Notes: generated from the sequence alone by a model not told the origin. Positions 43,969 to 53,647 are shown, counted from the stretch's first letter. The stretch: DNA of 64,000 bases from Endozoicomonas sp965208385 (GCA_965208385.1 CBDBOO010000004.1:62001-126000), one strand, 5' to 3'. A program made the numbers and translations.

Positions 43969-45138
43969 ATGAACAAATTAACCACTGCATTAACCAGCTT
44001 ACTGTTTTTAGGGATGACTACAGGTCATGCTGCAGAAGCAAACGATATTAAGGAAGCAGAGCAACCAGACAATGCTTCAATAGCTGAAACTGGTCGTACC
44101 AATAAATTTAAACCCATTGTTCTGCCATTCTACGATCCCAGTATTAAAGCCGGTGTTATGGCGGTGCCTCTGTATGCTTTTTACCCGGACGATCAGGATA
44201 CTGTGTCGGATGCTTCAACCATTGCCGCGCCTATCATAATCACATCCAACGGCAGTTATATTGCAAAGCTGACTGCTGATATTATTTTAATGGAAGACAG
44301 AGTTCGTTTTACTGCCGAGGGAGGCCGTACTTCCACTAATATGTCGCTTTTGGGAAGTGTAGATACCAATAAGGAAGAGTGGAGCTTTGAAGGCGATGCC
44401 TATTATAAACTGTTCGATGATTTCTTCCTGAGTGCGGGTATTAACTGGATGCGTTCACGTTATACCGCAGATAACGCCAGTGAGCAGAATCTTCTTGAAC
44501 AGGCCGGTTTTTTTGATGAATACAATGATGATCTGGGTATGAGAGTCGGGTTCAAATGGGATACCAGGGATCAATACTATTATCCTTACAGTGGTTTTGT
44601 CTGGGACACCAGATATGAGACACATGCAGACTGGCTGGGGAATGATGAAGACAGCGCTTATTCTTCCCTGTTTACTGACTATCGTTATTTCTACAGCATC
44701 AATGGTGATGCCAACAGAATCATTGCTTCGAAATTGACAGGGCGATATCTGATCGATGCTGAAAAAGCACCGTCCAGTGCGTTTACCACTTATGGACGAC
44801 AGGGGAAGGAAGTTCAGAGAGGGTTTGTGATGGGAGAATATATCAACTCTAACATGATCAATCTTGAAACAGAGTACCGACACAGATTGAGCAATACCGG
44901 TAATGATTATCTGAATAAATCCTCTCTTATTGGTATTGCCGGTGTGGGAAAAAGTTTTGGCGTAGATCCTCAAACCCGTGAAGATGTTTCCTTTGGCGAC
45001 AACGACTGGCTCGGAGTGATTGGGCTTGGGTATCGTTACAATATTCTGCCCTATGAACGTATCAATATTAAAGTTGATGTTACCCTGAATTCCGATGGTG
45101 ATGTGATAGCGTATTTTGGCGTTGGGGAAAGCATTTAA
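43969..45138 (+). CDS. Outer-membrane beta-barrel protein, Omp85/surface-antigen type
   Basis: 389 residues from ATG 43969 (GTG 43960 is the alternative). Signal peptide to about TTGHAAEA. The body is amphipathic strands resembling the bacterial surface antigen (BamA/TamA) barrel domain without POTRA repeats: GMRVGFKWDTRDQYYYPYSG is the characteristic strand-turn, and MINLETEYRHRL and NIKVDVTLNSDG follow. Probably an outer-membrane barrel of the patatin/BamA-like group. Divergent from a MarR regulator, which may repress it. Confidence 0.78.
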   Translation: MNKLTTALTSLLFLGMTTGHAAEANDIKEAEQPDNASIAETGRTNKFKPIVLPFYDPSIKAGVMAVPLYAFYPDDQDTVSDASTIAAPIIITSNGSYIAKLTADIILMEDRVRFTAEGGRTSTNMSLLGSVDTNKEEWSFEGDAYYKLFDDFFLSAGINWMRSRYTADNASEQNLLEQAGFFDEYNDDLGMRVGFKWDTRDQYYYPYSGFVWDTRYETHADWLGNDEDSAYSSLFTDYRYFYSINGDANRIIASKLTGRYLIDAEKAPSSAFTTYGRQGKEVQRGFVMGEYINSNMINLETEYRHRLSNTGNDYLNKSSLIGIAGVGKSFGVDPQTREDVSFGDNDWLGVIGLGYRYNILPYERINIKVDVTLNSDGDVIAYFGVGESI

Positions 45139-45386
45139 TCGGATAGTTGAAACTACTGTTTTTCTGTTTATTCAGCACTTTGTCCAGATTGTTTTAGCAA
45201 AACAGGTCGTCTTTCAGGTCATCGGTGTGCGGAATCATCGTCCCCCAAGGTATGGGAGTATCAGTATTTTTCATAGTCATGAGAATGCAAATAAACTATC
45301 CATACCTTGTTAATTATCTTCCTTTGCTCATAACATCCAAAAATCTGCCAAACTAAAGGAATCATCTTGATATTGAGACGGATCTC

Positions 45387-47177
45387 ATGACTGTTCGCGG
45401 ACCCAACGGAGTTACTACCCACACCGGTAAGCCAGTTAGTGCTGAGCATGTACCCACAGGGCTTTTTGCCAACAGGACAGTGAGTAAATTACCCTCAAGG
45501 AAAACGCGGCGTTTTCTCGATCTGGTCGGACATAAGAACTTTCCGTTCAGGAGGCTGTTTGAAAGAGGGATTGGCAGAGTCAGCAGCAAAAGTTATGGCT
45601 ATTTGCTGAGCAAACAGAATCCTCTGAATAAACTCAGTGCCAGCGATTTGAGGGACACTATTAATGCTTATTCAAGGATCAAGGGAAACGTAGATCAATT
45701 TATTAAGAAAAAACTTGCCCACCTCCGCTTAGAGCTCAGGCCTGACAATTTTCATTGTTATATGGGGAGTTATCTCTGTAGCTACGAAGCAATAAAAGCA
45801 GCCCTGGAAATGCTGGATGCTGATGCTGCCGGTAAATCCGCACTGACAGTTCCATTTTCTGATTCTGTGAGTAAATTGCCTAAAGTGGCAAGAGATGCCA
45901 TAGAGACCGATTTGAAAGAGCACTATGCTTTACCAGCCGAGACAGTCACTGAATTAATGAAAAAAGAGCTGAAAATGGCCGATCTGGTTGCCGTAGCGGG
46001 TCTGTGCCAAAGTAAAACCGACGATGAAGTTTGGGCGAAGGCTCAAGGCGTTCCGTTAAAGCATATGCCGGGCCACTTGAAAATCCGTATAAAAGACCTG
46101 ATTGAGGAAAAGTTCATACAAGAAGGTCTTAAAGGCTTCAAAGAACATGCCCAGAATTATGTGCAAAGTGGCGACCTTGTTGTTTCAAAAGATGAAGTGA
46201 CGAAGTATGCAAGGGTTAGAGTAGAAGATGCAAACATCAAACAGGATGCCATCCATAAAGCCATTGATGAAAATGACTTATCAGGATTAGGTCGTGTTAC
46301 ACCGAGAGATCTGTCACAAGAGCAAAAGTCCCATATCGTTCAAATGTTAAGTGCCCGATTTGTACAATCAGGCATGAACTCCGGAGAAGCCGGGAGACTG
46401 ATCATTAAAACCCTGAATCGAAATTACAATGCTTCGATTTCGGCTATTAAAACAGAGATTGACCGGGCATATGCCGCTCAGTGGCGAGATCAGGCGTCCG
46501 ATGAAAGCAGACTCTATAAACTATCAACCCTGCCACTTGCTGAACGCTGTGTGTCAGACAGTGGCAATCCGAATAGCTTGTCTGATGATCATACAGGGGA
46601 CGATTTGCCCAAAATACCCCCTGAAACTGTTAAGGCAATACAAAAGGATGGTGCTTACTGGTCAGGGAAACCCAGTGTTTCGGATCTGGAAGTGTCACTG
46701 GAGATCATTGCCCGAAGGCTGATGAGGGAATCCCCCTTTGTTGCTATTGCTGCCTGTCCGTCCCAATGCTGGGCTCAGTTACCTGCGGCGAGTAAAGAAG
46801 CGCTGAGGGATTTTGTGCAGGAAGAAATTGCCGGGAATCTGAAAGATAATGCACAAGTGCAAGAGATTTACAGTGCAATGAACAAATCTGTTTTTGTAAA
46901 AGAGTTGGAAGATGCTCTCAGGGATATCATACCAGGCAGATTGTTCCGGCCTGAAGCTCTGGATATTCTCGGGCTGCCGTCTGGAGCCAGTGAAGAAGAT
47001 ATAAAGAAGGCTTATCGTAAATTATCTTTAGAAAATCACCCGGATAAATTTCCTGAATCTTCTAAGGATGTATCTGCAGCACAGGAAGAGAAATTCAAGG
47101 CAATCAACAATGCGCATGCAAGATTGACCCAGACAGGTGGGCGTGATCCGGGGCGTCGGCCTATTCTTCCAGCATAA
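45387..47177 (+). CDS. Large protein with C-terminal J-domain, effector candidate
   Basis: 596 residues. No signal peptide or membrane segment. The first 500 residues are helix-rich and not recognised. Residues about 524-583 form a J-domain: ILGLPSGASEEDIKKAY, the HPD motif at 551-553 (ENHPDK), and FKAINNAHARLTQ. A J-domain would recruit an Hsp70 and stimulate its ATPase. Being C-terminal in a long protein, without the Gly/Phe or zinc-finger regions of DnaJ, it is not the housekeeping chaperone. Context with other effector-like genes suggests a host or bacterial Hsp70 co-opting role (inference). Confidence 0.75.
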   Translation: MTVRGPNGVTTHTGKPVSAEHVPTGLFANRTVSKLPSRKTRRFLDLVGHKNFPFRRLFERGIGRVSSKSYGYLLSKQNPLNKLSASDLRDTINAYSRIKGNVDQFIKKKLAHLRLELRPDNFHCYMGSYLCSYEAIKAALEMLDADAAGKSALTVPFSDSVSKLPKVARDAIETDLKEHYALPAETVTELMKKELKMADLVAVAGLCQSKTDDEVWAKAQGVPLKHMPGHLKIRIKDLIEEKFIQEGLKGFKEHAQNYVQSGDLVVSKDEVTKYARVRVEDANIKQDAIHKAIDENDLSGLGRVTPRDLSQEQKSHIVQMLSARFVQSGMNSGEAGRLIIKTLNRNYNASISAIKTEIDRAYAAQWRDQASDESRLYKLSTLPLAERCVSDSGNPNSLSDDHTGDDLPKIPPETVKAIQKDGAYWSGKPSVSDLEVSLEIIARRLMRESPFVAIAACPSQCWAQLPAASKEALRDFVQEEIAGNLKDNAQVQEIYSAMNKSVFVKELEDALRDIIPGRLFRPEALDILGLPSGASEEDIKKAYRKLSLENHPDKFPESSKDVSAAQEEKFKAINNAHARLTQTGGRDPGRRPILPA

Positions 47178-47190
47178 TGATGACCTGACA

Positions 47191-48648
47191 TTAAGTATTC
47201 AGGAAGTACTGTTCTAAAATTTCCTGACGCTCCCTGTGACAGGTTGTCTGCAGCAATTCATCATAAGCGGCTAATTCACCTTCTGATGGTAGTGCCCGGC
47301 TGACTTCCCAGGCATTCTGAATGAGGTTCAGCTGGTGAGCGTTGACACTGGCGCAGGTTCCACCCATCGAATCCATGACCCCGTGTTTTTTCCCCTTGTC
47401 CTGACCGGTAACGCTGGTATCGCTGATATTGCCAAAGTAGGATTTTATGGAGGCAATAATTCCATGGTCTGCACCCAGATGGTTGGATTTAAAGGGAGCC
47501 GTGCCTTCAACACCTATCATGACTCTGGCGGTTCCGGATACTGGGTCAGTATTCAGTTTAACCAACAGGGTTCCCCACTGTTGCTGATCTTCGTCGAACA
47601 GCCCCTCATAGCCAATACGGTGTATCCTTTTGCCACTTTCTACGGTATTGCCCACTCCGCCCATAGGGAAGTTCATCCCGAAAGCGCCAGGGGCTGCAAT
47701 GGCCTTTATTTCCTCCCAATGGTCGTGACGAAATCGTTGATCATGTGTGGATATCCGTTTGAAAATACCTGCCGGGCTATCAGGTTGCCTTGGTTGAATC
47801 GGGCGGCGGCCCTGATCATTTTTAAAGGCTATGGAGTTAACCTGTTGAGCAAGATTGGCGGCAGGGTCGCCAGTGAGCAGGAATGATTGAAACTGGCGGG
47901 CTGTTTCAATGTTATCGAATTCAAGCCCTATTCGCTGACCGCAGGAAATCAGTGCCACAAGAGGGTGTTCAGTCAAGCGGGTAAAGTGGTTTTCTTTCTG
48001 ATCACCGCTGGCTGCATCAGTGAGAAGCAAGCTGAGCATCACACGCTTTATGACCGATTTTTGTTGTTCAAGCAGCTGCTCACCAGCTATATCATAAAGA
48101 TCATCGTCCGGATGCAGTGTTGCGAACAGGCATCCCATCCAGAGTTGTCTACTGCTGTCGTGCTGAGCCTGGCTGTTTGGCAGCAATCGGGTGCTTTGTG
48201 CCAAATGTGGCATCAGTGAGTTACTGGCGTCAATGGGGATTACATGACTGGACGATATAAAATCAAGACCAGTCCGAATGCTATTCTGCGATTTGGGCAG
48301 TTTTGGTGCAACCAGCTGTTTTTTTTGATAAAGCGTTTTTAGAAAGCGGGAATACAGTGAATTCCCGCCGTTTCTTACCTCAGGTATAACCGGTTTTTTT
48401 TTGTCTGGAGGAGAGACAGGTGTTTTTGTCAGGGATACATCATATTCACTGAGCTTTGAGGTGCTGACTTCCGTTCCCTGTTTTGAGGGTTGAGAGTTGC
48501 TGCTTTCTGCCGGTATCACCAGACGATGATCATGTTGACCCGCTGCCAGTAAAGACTTGTCCGGCTTGTTTGACGATTTAGAATCTTTCTTCCCGGCTGG
48601 AGGCAGGGGCGGCATTGTATCCATGATATTCTTGCTTTTTCCTTCCAT
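47191..48648 (-). CDS. Hypothetical protein, effector-like
   Basis: 485 residues from ATG 48648; the open frame extends upstream to 48798 but that part overlaps the EamA gene. A polar, Pro/Ser/Lys-rich N-terminal 110 residues (MPPLPPAGKKDSKSSNK) look disordered, like a secretion leader. The middle and C-terminal parts are globular, with a Gly-rich stretch FGMNFPMGGVGNTV and KKHGVMDSMGGTC. No domain recognised, no signal peptide. Convergent with the J-domain gene (13-bp gap). Confidence 0.65.
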   Translation of the reverse strand: MEGKSKNIMDTMPPLPPAGKKDSKSSNKPDKSLLAAGQHDHRLVIPAESSNSQPSKQGTEVSTSKLSEYDVSLTKTPVSPPDKKKPVIPEVRNGGNSLYSRFLKTLYQKKQLVAPKLPKSQNSIRTGLDFISSSHVIPIDASNSLMPHLAQSTRLLPNSQAQHDSSRQLWMGCLFATLHPDDDLYDIAGEQLLEQQKSVIKRVMLSLLLTDAASGDQKENHFTRLTEHPLVALISCGQRIGLEFDNIETARQFQSFLLTGDPAANLAQQVNSIAFKNDQGRRPIQPRQPDSPAGIFKRISTHDQRFRHDHWEEIKAIAAPGAFGMNFPMGGVGNTVESGKRIHRIGYEGLFDEDQQQWGTLLVKLNTDPVSGTARVMIGVEGTAPFKSNHLGADHGIIASIKSYFGNISDTSVTGQDKGKKHGVMDSMGGTCASVNAHQLNLIQNAWEVSRALPSEGELAAYDELLQTTCHRERQEILEQYFLNT

Positions 48649-48740
48649 TACAGCAAGCTTAGCCTTTACGGTGTTTTGTTGTTGGTATAACAGGCTATTT
48701 CCATAAATAGAATAACATCCCGGATTGATGGATAAACACA

Positions 48741-49613
48741 ATGACAATAAGAAGCCGGGGGGTGCTATTGGCGCTGGCAGGCGCGCTCTGCCTGACACCG
48801 GATGGACTCCTGGTTCGCCTGGCGGATAGAGATGACTGGACGATTTTATTCTGGCGGGGGCTGATAATTACCAGCACTATTTTTCTGATTTTGTTCTGCC
48901 AGCATTACGGCAGGAAATCGGTAAAAACGTCGGGAGTGCTACTGCCTAACTGCAAACGGGGCTGGCTTGGTGCTGTTTTTTTTGCCATTGGCATTATGAG
49001 CTTTGTGATGTCTATTACCCATACCTCAGTTGCCAATGCCCTGGTTATTCTGAGCACCGTTTCGTTATTTGCTGCATTGTTCAGTGCCTTTTTTCTGAAA
49101 GAATACCTGTCGTTGTCCACCTGGCTGGTTATCGGAGTTGCCATTATCGGAATTATCATTGTGTTTTCCGATAGAATGACGACCGAAGGCTCTCTTGGAA
49201 TGCTGTATGCCCTGGTCTGTGCCTGTGTGACCGGTGCCAATATGACGATTATCCGCAGTGCAGAGAAAGTCCATGTTCCTACTTTGTTAGCCTGGGGTGG
49301 TATTTTTGTTGCACTGATCAGTTTCTGGTTGATGCCGGGCTTCAATATCTCATTCCGGGAATCGGCCCTGTTCATAATAATGGGTGGGTTGAATGCCGTG
49401 GCGTTTTTATTGCTTGGGGCCGCCGCCAAAAAAATTCCATCACCGGAAGTCAGCTTGTTTATATTGCTTGAAACCATCCTCGGGCCGGTCTGGGTCTGGC
49501 TGGTGATCAGTGAAATCCCTTCAGAATCAACTTTATTGGGCGGTGCAATTGTTATCAGTGCCCTGGTATTGCATTCACTGTTCAGTCTTGGAAGGCAGGA
49601 TTTCAGAGCGTAA
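48741..49613 (+). CDS. EamA/DMT family transporter
   Basis: 290-residue inner-membrane protein with ten hydrophobic segments in two five-helix EamA repeats (LLALAGALCLTPDGLLVR; LGMLYALVCACVTGANMTI). Drug/metabolite transporter superfamily, often amino-acid or metabolite exporters; substrate not predictable. Confidence 0.9.
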   Translation: MTIRSRGVLLALAGALCLTPDGLLVRLADRDDWTILFWRGLIITSTIFLILFCQHYGRKSVKTSGVLLPNCKRGWLGAVFFAIGIMSFVMSITHTSVANALVILSTVSLFAALFSAFFLKEYLSLSTWLVIGVAIIGIIIVFSDRMTTEGSLGMLYALVCACVTGANMTIIRSAEKVHVPTLLAWGGIFVALISFWLMPGFNISFRESALFIIMGGLNAVAFLLLGAAAKKIPSPEVSLFILLETILGPVWVWLVISEIPSESTLLGGAIVISALVLHSLFSLGRQDFRA

Positions 49614-49631
49614 TGTTGTTGAGCTATTAGC

Positions 49632-49740
49632 GGGTATATACCCGTCGCCTTTGAAGTTAATACTGCGTTGCGGCGCTCGTTCACTGGTACGCTGGCCCGG
49701 CCCGATCACTTAGTTTGTTTAAGCTCTCGGGACTTCACTC
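49632..49740. repeat. ERIC-like interspersed repeat
   Basis: Begins with the palindrome GGGTATATACCC and continues TTTGAAGTTAATACTGCGTTG..., CGATCACTTAGTTTG and TTTAAGCTCTCGGGACTTCAC. This follows the order of the ERIC consensus, with a small internal insertion. Non-coding, after the EamA gene. A shorter relative lies at 7861-7940. Confidence 0.6.
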
Positions 49741-50064
49741 CCATACTACCTTGTAGCAACGCTAAATCCTTTGGATATAGAATTACATAGGATTTTTTTA
49801 TCTTCCTGTAACTATTTCTCTATGACATCCATGAATCGAGCCAGGTAATAATCGGACATAAACCGGAACCCCTCATTTCATCAAACCTGAACAACCAATG
49901 ATTTTGCTCTATCAGCCTCTGAAGCCAGATTGAACTGGAACTTTTATACAAACCGACAGTCTCTAAGTACAGGATTATCTGGGTATATCCCTTATCGTGA
50001 TTTTTTATTTCAGGGGTAATGAGAAGAAAATGATTTCTTCACCCATGGTTGAATGAAGGGTTGA
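49741..50064. other. Intergenic region upstream of the protease fusion gene
   Basis: No gene visible. Near its end TTGAATGAAGGG is repeated, placing several in-frame ATGs and AAGGG ribosome-binding sequences in front of the next gene. Confidence 0.5.
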
Positions 50065-50076
50065 ATGAAGGGTTTA

Positions 50077-51645
50077 ATGATGTTTCAGCTGGAGCACATC
50101 TGTTGCTTTCACCGTGCATTCCGGGTGCGCTTCAGGCAAATAGTATTGATCCCAGTTGTTTTGTGGGTGTCACTATCCGCTTATGGGGATAATCCCCTAA
50201 ATGATCTGAAAAGCAGACTGTGGGCCTCGCAGTTTGAAGTGATAGAAAGTTGTGAGGGGCAGCAGGATGAAGGGCATTGCTGGGCCCTTGCGGTACTGAG
50301 GGCTATGCGTGACCGACCTGTTTTGCTGGAACGGTTGATTTCCTCCCTGACCCAGATATATACCGGTTCTTCAGAAATGACCGATCTTCAAATTGCATTT
50401 CAAAGTTTACATCTAACTCAACCCTCTACCGGCGTTCAAGCGCATATTTTAACGCAGCAGCTGGCTGTGATGCTGAATATGAGTATTATGGTTATGGAAC
50501 AGAGTGATCAGGGAGTGCTTATATACACTGTGACAGCCACAGAGGGAGAGCCACTGGTTGACGTGATCGCAGCGGTTTCATCCATTGAGGAAGTTTCACA
50601 GGAGCTCTTGTTAACCTACCTGTTTGCTGCTGATATCAGTCTTCTGCTTTCGTCGGAGCATGTTCAGGCCATCACTTCTACACCGTTAGCCCAGCCAGAA
50701 CCATCTTCCCGGAGCATTCGGGTTGAACACCCCCTTCCTGCTTCTCCTATTGGCTACGTAAACTTTGTGACTGGTCTTGCTGCTGCCGGTGTTGATGTTC
50801 AGCTGAACCCTTCCTTCAGGCAGAAATACGGAGCACGGGGAAAAAGCGAAGAGGACAAAGTTCGAGAGGCGCTAAAAAACATTGGTCAATCCAGGCATGC
50901 GGATCGACTGGCAAAAACAAATACTTACTCAGACAGCTGTTGCCGTTTAATGGGGCAGCTGCTGGCATCTATCCCCCTGGTTTCCGCATTGGCACTCTAT
51001 AACGGAGAATTTACCGCTGGTCTTTATCAGGGAGTCAAAGAAAGAGTTCAGCAAACTGAAACCTATCAGGTCTATGCGGCAGAAACTGTGGACACTATTG
51101 TCGATAAAGCCGGAAAGCTGGTCAAAGATATGAAACAACAGGTTGATCATTACTGGCCCATTGTTCTAGAGGGGATCAGTGCCCTGCACACACAGGGTAA
51201 GAACTGGTGGGACAATATAGGGCAGAATCCACTGGCCCAACAATGTGATGATAATGGCAGAATGATGGTCTACGAAAATATGAACATGCAGTTCATTGTT
51301 AAGGGAAGCGTGAACAACCATATTCTTCCCATGCTGGTGGATACTGGTGCCAACAGTGTATCCATGAGTGACTATGTTGCCCGACAAATTGGTCTGGAGG
51401 GCTATAGATCCTTTGGAGAAAAGGCTATCTGTGATACCGCCAATAAGAAAGTAGTTTGTTATTCTTTTGAAGGAACAGTCACTGTGGGATGTTTTACCAG
51501 ACAAAGCCTGATTACAGTGCGTGAAACCGGGGTTGCTGATCAGGTTCTATTAGGAACCAGTTTTCTCCGACAGGTCAATCTTGCCTTTGGTGCGAATGGA
51601 GCGCTGGAGATCAGTAAGGAAGCCTCTCCTGATAACAATGATTGA
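50077..51645 (+). CDS. Exported cysteine protease-like plus retropepsin-like fusion protein
   Basis: 522 residues from ATG 50077 (AAGGG 4 nt upstream); ATG 50065 adds four. Residue numbers below count from 50065. A signal peptide is likely (IVLIPVVLWVSLSAYG, to about 41). Residues 60-205 look like an OTU/papain-fold cysteine protease: Q66-x5-C72-W-A (QQDEGHCWALA) and a late strand with H199 (ISLLLSSEHVQAI). A middle region has a hydrophobic stretch (GQLLASIPLVSALALYNG). Residues about 405-520 form a retropepsin-like aspartic protease of clan AA, with LPMLVDTGANSVSMSDYVA (D426-T-G) and VLLGTSFLRQV. Such domains act as homodimers with one D-T-G each. I know of no named family with both parts; substrate unknown. 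Confidence 0.68.
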   Translation: MMFQLEHICCFHRAFRVRFRQIVLIPVVLWVSLSAYGDNPLNDLKSRLWASQFEVIESCEGQQDEGHCWALAVLRAMRDRPVLLERLISSLTQIYTGSSEMTDLQIAFQSLHLTQPSTGVQAHILTQQLAVMLNMSIMVMEQSDQGVLIYTVTATEGEPLVDVIAAVSSIEEVSQELLLTYLFAADISLLLSSEHVQAITSTPLAQPEPSSRSIRVEHPLPASPIGYVNFVTGLAAAGVDVQLNPSFRQKYGARGKSEEDKVREALKNIGQSRHADRLAKTNTYSDSCCRLMGQLLASIPLVSALALYNGEFTAGLYQGVKERVQQTETYQVYAAETVDTIVDKAGKLVKDMKQQVDHYWPIVLEGISALHTQGKNWWDNIGQNPLAQQCDDNGRMMVYENMNMQFIVKGSVNNHILPMLVDTGANSVSMSDYVARQIGLEGYRSFGEKAICDTANKKVVCYSFEGTVTVGCFTRQSLITVRETGVADQVLLGTSFLRQVNLAFGANGALEISKEASPDNND

Positions 51646-51680
51646 CCCGGTGCGAATACAGACATTGAAGCAGACGTGCC

Positions 51681-52033
51681 GGTTCTTCTTTTATATCCCC
51701 AGATTATCCGCTTCCCAATATGCACCATGCTTGGGGCTGATATGAGCCAGAAGCAGCTGGCAGGCCTTTTCCAGAGACCTGTCGCTTAAGGCGTTAGCAA
51801 TTTCTTTTTCTCTTCTGCTTTTCTTCTGAGGAGAGTGCGGTAACTTTCATTCCGTACTGGCTGAGAATGGTTTTGGCATTGACGTCTGAGCGCCGGTATT
51901 TTCCAAAACGGTAAGCCCGGGTACTACCCCGGGTCGCTTCAAAACTCTTAGCTCCAATGAGCCGGTTCAGGTTGGTGAAGTAACTATTAATGAGGGTGAT
52001 CTTATTATCGGTGATATTGATATTGATGTTGCC
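51681..52033 (-). pseudogene. Degenerate frame, possibly a regulator remnant
   Basis: Minus-strand sequence reads protein-like in two frames joined by a frameshift near 51815: FTNLNRLIGAKSFEATRG and SDVNAKTILSQYGMKV, then EIANALSDRSLEKACQLLL ending ...EADNLGI and TAA. The last helix resembles the C-terminal end of GntR/FCD regulators, which would suit the neighbouring KDG catabolic genes, but the match is short and the upstream part is not recognised. Confidence 0.3.
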
Positions 52034-52075
52034 TGTTCTTCGTTAAACACCGCATAACACACAAGAGGAAACTCA

Positions 52076-53008
52076 GTGAGCTTTGATATTATTTCTTTCG
52101 GTGAACCACTTTATGAATTCAGTCAGGTTCCTGGTCAGATCGGAGAGGTTTCATACCTGAGTGGTTACGGTGGTGATGCCTCTAACTTTGCTGTCAGTGC
52201 TTCCCGCCAGGGAGCAAAGGTTGCCATTCTGGCGCACCTGGGCAGTGATGTGTTCGGTGATCAGTTTGTCAGATTATGGGAACGTGAAAATATTGATACT
52301 TCCCTGGTAGGACGTCATGAGGAAGCGCCCACTGGCATCTACTTTATTTCTCATGATGCACGTGGCCATCACTTCACGTTCTATCGTAAAGGTTCTGCCG
52401 CTTCTCTGGTAGAGCCCGGACAGCTGCCGGTAGAAGCCATTCAGAAAGCCAGATTACTTCATACATCGGCTATCACCCATGCCATCAGCAGCAACTCCAG
52501 CGATGCGGTGTTCGAAGCCATTGATATAGCAAGAGCGGCGGGCACGAAAGTTTCTTTTGATACCAATCTTCGGCTAAAACTCTGGCCTTTGTCCCGGGCA
52601 CGGGCAGTGATTCATGAAACGGCCAGACTGGTGGATTTCTGCATGCCCAGCGTTGATGAAGCCAGGCAGCTCACCGGTCTGGAAAATCCGGATGCCATTG
52701 CTGATTTCTATTTGAAACTTGGAGCTGGTACGGTTGTGCTGAAGCTCGGTTCTGACGGAGCCATGGTAGCAACGGCTGACGAACGCTTCACTATTGGAGG
52801 TCACAGGGTTGATACTGTGGATGCAACCGGTGCCGGTGATTGTTTCTCCGGAGCCTTTTTCGCTTCGGTGGTTCAGGGTAAGTCGCTTAGGGAATCCCTT
52901 GCCTACGCCAATGCCGCTGCCGCTCTGACGACTACCGGATATGGTGCAGTGGCGCCGATTCCACGGGTCGTGGATGTTAACGCCTTTCTTGAACAGGTTA
53001 AGGCATGA
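52076..53008 (+). CDS. kdgK: 2-dehydro-3-deoxygluconokinase
   Basis: PfkB-family sugar kinase of 310 residues, phosphorylating 2-keto-3-deoxygluconate to KDPG with ATP. Signatures: GGDASNFAVSASRQG at the N-terminal side, SFDTNLRLKLWP, and the C-terminal DATGAGDCFSGAF with the catalytic Asp. GTG start with AGAGGAAA upstream. Overlaps eda by ATGA, so the two are translationally coupled steps from KDG to pyruvate and glyceraldehyde 3-phosphate. Confidence 0.92.
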   Translation: MSFDIISFGEPLYEFSQVPGQIGEVSYLSGYGGDASNFAVSASRQGAKVAILAHLGSDVFGDQFVRLWERENIDTSLVGRHEEAPTGIYFISHDARGHHFTFYRKGSAASLVEPGQLPVEAIQKARLLHTSAITHAISSNSSDAVFEAIDIARAAGTKVSFDTNLRLKLWPLSRARAVIHETARLVDFCMPSVDEARQLTGLENPDAIADFYLKLGAGTVVLKLGSDGAMVATADERFTIGGHRVDTVDATGAGDCFSGAFFASVVQGKSLRESLAYANAAAALTTTGYGAVAPIPRVVDVNAFLEQVKA

Positions 53009-53643
53009 AACTTGATTATTACCAGCGTTTGAAAAAAGCCCGCATCATACCCGTGATTCAGCTGGATGACATTGATGCTGCCCTGCCTCTGGCTGAAACT
53101 CTGATCAGCAATGGCATGCCCATAGCGGAAGTCACCCTGCGCAGTGATGCAGCACTGGAATCTATTCAGCGAATCAGCAGGGAATTTCCGGAAATGCTGA
53201 TGATTGCCGGAACCATACTCAATCCTGATCAAGCGGATCAGGCAGTGGCCGCCGGAGCTCATATGGTGGTTTCTCCGGGGTTTAACCCAGCTACGGTGGC
53301 TCATTGTGTAAGCCAAGGCATAGAGATCATTCCCGGAGTTGTGACTCCGGGGGAAATGGAACAGGCAATGATGCACGGGTTGACACTGGTGAAGTTTTTT
53401 CCGGCCGAAGTCAGTGGCGGCGTGCGTTTTCTGAAGGCCGTGTCCGCTCCCTACCAGTCGCTGGAATTTATGCCTACTGGCGGTATCAGCAAAAGTAATG
53501 TTGGTGATTATCTGGCGCTGAAGCCGGTGCTCTGCTGCGGTGGTTCCTGGATGGTGCAGAGGTCGCTGATTCAGACGCACGACTGGCAAACAATTGGCGA
53601 GAAAGTGAGTCAGGCTGTCAATCTGGTTCAGCAAATGAGATAA
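53005..53643 (+). CDS. eda: KDPG/KHG aldolase
   Basis: 212-residue class I aldolase splitting KDPG into pyruvate and glyceraldehyde 3-phosphate. Glu in PIAEVTLRSDAAL, Schiff-base Lys in LVKFFPAE, and MPTGGISKSN phosphate loop. Normal length. Overlaps kdgK; a GC-rich hairpin follows. Confidence 0.95.
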   Translation: MKLDYYQRLKKARIIPVIQLDDIDAALPLAETLISNGMPIAEVTLRSDAALESIQRISREFPEMLMIAGTILNPDQADQAVAAGAHMVVSPGFNPATVAHCVSQGIEIIPGVVTPGEMEQAMMHGLTLVKFFPAEVSGGVRFLKAVSAPYQSLEFMPTGGISKSNVGDYLALKPVLCCGGSWMVQRSLIQTHDWQTIGEKVSQAVNLVQQMR

Positions 53644-53647
53644 GAGT

